Program-made: the position numbers and the translations under genes
Notes under the pieces: model-generated
The model's database searches: none
What the model saw: the letters and a program-made list of their open reading frames with translations, nothing else
What the model was told of the DNA's origin: nothing
In this document: in pieces, positions 62,308-64,000 of the stretch
How positions within the stretch are numbered: position 1 is the stretch's first letter
How the letters are laid out: every line of letters begins with the position of its first letter
NCBI GenBank assembly: GCA_900468805.1
Contig: UEIF01000015.1
Coordinates: 1 to 64,000 of the forward strand
Length of the DNA: 64,000 nucleotides
From: Hyphomicrobiales bacterium
Lineage (GTDB): Bacteria > Pseudomonadota > Alphaproteobacteria > Rhizobiales > Rhizobiaceae
Reading direction: 5' to 3'

Positions 62308-64000
62308 TCATGCATCCGTGCCTATCAGCATCTTCGCCCGCAGAAGTCGAGGGGTCGAAAGACCTTCTGTGAACCGCTCGTACACTGGAAGGAGGATTTT
62401 TCGGGTCGATGGCTGTTCGCCGCGGCTGGCAAGATATTCAACCAGACTGATGCTCGCGGTGAGCTCCCAATAAAGACCGCCTTGAGCGGATGCTCTATGG
62501 GCCGCCTCGTGAAACAGGTTCACCGGCAATCTTTCATTGACATCTCGCGTCGCGATTATCTCGCCTTTTCTTCTCAGCAGTTCCGGTACCATCCACTGGT
62601 AGCCCTTGTCGGCTGAGAACCTCAATGCCTCCTGGATTTGCCCAAGGCCCTCGTCCAAACGTCCAGCCATCTGCAACGCGGTTGCGAGTTCACACATGAA
62701 AAAGGGATAGAACAGCAAATATGAGGTCTCATGCATTTCACGAAGCCCGGCTCGAAGGGCGTCTATGCCCTCTGCGGGGGAGCCTGATCGTGAAGCCAAA
62801 CTGCCACGCACGCACAGGCCCACCGCGTAGAAAGGTTTCAGACCGTGCTGCAATGCATGTTCAACCAGTTCTTCGCCCCACTCTCGGGCTCGAAGGTCGT
62901 TCTCCAGGCTCAGGGATACGAAGGCCGACGCCCAGGCCAAAGCGACACAAAATACAAACGGTTGCTTGGTCGCGCGCGCTTCGAGAATTGAATCTTCCGC
63001 TGTCCGCGAAGCTGCATCCAATCGACCCAGTGATATCAAATTGACCGTGTTGTGAGCCATGGAGGACGTCCGAATATCCGCTCCTAGCCTCAGCATATCT
63101 CTGCGGCGATTGGTGAGGGGCGAATTCCTCGCGGCCCAATCAAGCCTGTCTTGCGCTTCCAAGTGCTCAGCTTGATAGGCCTGCGGGATCCCAATCATCC
63201 ACGCTGCTGTTGCCCGCGACTGCACGTCTCGATCATCGGAACCCTTCTCGTATTCGCGGGCATAGGCAAGCGCGTCCTTCAATTCCATTGAACGGGCGGA
63301 GAAAAGCCAAAGCGCACAAGTCACTCGTTGCTGATAATCAGCATCACCCAAAGCTTTCGCCAGTGAAAGAGCACGAATAAGCACGTCCCTTCCCCGTTTG
63401 CTCATGCCCTGGGTATAGATCAGTGCAAATCCGAGGGCGCATTGCAGTACCATTTCAGTGCGGCTGCCCGCCTCGTCTTCAAGCTGAAACAGGGCTTTTT
63501 GAGCCCATTCCCCGGATTCGGACACGAGCGATATCGCGGTCCAAAAATCGGAGGCGACGGCGGCCAGTCTCGCTCCCAGCTTTCCATCGCCATCAGACGA
63601 TAAGGCCCAAGTCAAAGCGGCGCGTAGATTATCGATCTCCCGGCGATAGGGACCGAGACGTTCGATCGCCACCTGAAGTGAATTCGCATTCGAAAATGGC
63701 TGGAAGAACGATCGAAAGAACTCCGCACTTCTCTGCATCGTCAGACGGTAGTCAGCACCCGCCCCAAGTTTTTCGAGAGAATAGACCCGCACGGTCTCCA
63801 GAAGACGCCAGCGAGGAGCCGCGTCCGTTCCTTCAAATGTCACGAGCGATTTTGAGACGAGATTTGAAAGCCCTGAAGCGGTTTGCTCCTCGTCCTCCCC
63901 ACTCGCTGCCGTGGCCGCCTCTAAAGTGAAACCTGCGGGAAAGACGGCCAGATTACGAAGCAGGCGACGTTCGCCTTCCGGCAACAACTCGTAGCTCCAA
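62308..64000 (-). CDS. Large ATPase/TPR-type transcriptional regulator, partial (5' end outside window)
   Basis: At least 564 residues of a protein that continues beyond the right edge. The frame reads through 63988-64000 as WSYELLP, so the first visible in-frame start at 63987 is internal. The visible part begins at the winged-helix/arm after an NB-ARC ATPase (LPEGERRLLRNLAVFPAGFT, then LETVRVYSLEKL) and continues as a long helical TPR-like array. This layout is typical of regulators with an N-terminal DNA-binding domain, a central ATPase and a C-terminal TPR sensor (predicted ATPase family). The DNA-binding and P-loop parts are not visible, so specificity cannot be judged. Confidence 0.8.
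   Translation of the reverse strand, partial: WSYELLPEGERRLLRNLAVFPAGFTLEAATAASGEDEEQTASGLSNLVSKSLVTFEGTDAAPRWRLLETVRVYSLEKLGAGADYRLTMQRSAEFFRSFFQPFSNANSLQVAIERLGPYRREIDNLRAALTWALSSDGDGKLGARLAAVASDFWTAISLVSESGEWAQKALFQLEDEAGSRTEMVLQCALGFALIYTQGMSKRGRDVLIRALSLAKALGDADYQQRVTCALWLFSARSMELKDALAYAREYEKGSDDRDVQSRATAAWMIGIPQAYQAEHLEAQDRLDWAARNSPLTNRRRDMLRLGADIRTSSMAHNTVNLISLGRLDAASRTAEDSILEARATKQPFVFCVALAWASAFVSLSLENDLRAREWGEELVEHALQHGLKPFYAVGLCVRGSLASRSGSPAEGIDALRAGLREMHETSYLLFYPFFMCELATALQMAGRLDEGLGQIQEALRFSADKGYQWMVPELLRRKGEIIATRDVNERLPVNLFHEAAHRASAQGGLYWELTASISLVEYLASRGEQPSTRKILLPVYERFTEGLSTPRLLRAKMLIGTDA

Overview
The window looks like accessory DNA from an alphaproteobacterium of the Rhizobiaceae type (Rhizobium, Agrobacterium or Ensifer), probably a secondary replicon or genomic island. 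This is inferred from GC-rich coding, dense ABC-type sugar uptake operons with four-base ATGA overlaps, a SorC-regulated polyol-type operon resembling the rhizobial/Brucella ery locus, PrtD-type type I secretion, and many small rhizobial-looking hypothetical genes. No rRNA, complete tRNA, CRISPR array or intact transposase was seen, and no replication or partition genes.

Layout. 0-4.4 kb: a two-gene SAM operon (CmoA-like enzyme plus ICMT-like membrane methyltransferase), an xthA operon with small coupled genes, and an nhaA remnant. 3.6-9.3 kb: a GntR/UTRA repressor divergent from a CUT1 sugar ABC transporter (binding protein, ATPase, two permeases, GNAT enzyme), with a DasR-like operator placed between the -35 and -10. 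9.5-10.3 kb: an exported SH3b protein with an Asp/Arg-rich tail. 10.7-22.1 kb: one long minus-strand operon with a CUT2-type transporter, SorC regulator, aldo/keto reductase, GlpD-like dehydrogenase, LsrF/FbaB-like aldolase, FGGY kinase and GMC oxidoreductase. It reads as a complete uptake, phosphorylation, oxidation and aldol-cleavage pathway whose substrate cannot be named. 22.5-27 kb: a GGDEF-EAL protein, a divergent class I methyltransferase and an unknown protein.

27.2-43.4 kb: the most striking block. A roughly 2,690-residue secreted RTX protein carries an animal-type haem peroxidase domain (like the MopA Mn(II)-oxidising peroxidases). It is followed by a PrtD-type exporter, a second RTX protein with an N-terminal membrane segment, and a HlyD-type adaptor. 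A NarL-type histidine kinase reads divergently from the peroxidase, and its response regulator converges on it tail to tail.

43.7-64 kb: a mosaic detoxification region with LysR-GST, an L,D-transpeptidase, three SDRs (one lacking the catalytic Tyr), RidA, an unusual exported crotonase-like protein, an SRPBCC-like protein, a cysteine hydrolase, an FMN reductase, a D-cysteine desulfhydrase-like enzyme, a VOC protein and a Tat-exported epoxide hydrolase. A shared 19-bp palindrome (AAGGTATC-N3-GATACCTT type) lies in three of its promoters. The block is littered with remnants: two LysR fragments, a nitronate monooxygenase N-terminus, an epoxide hydrolase N-terminus and a decayed RelBE-like toxin-antitoxin pair. 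The window ends inside a large ATPase/TPR-type regulator.
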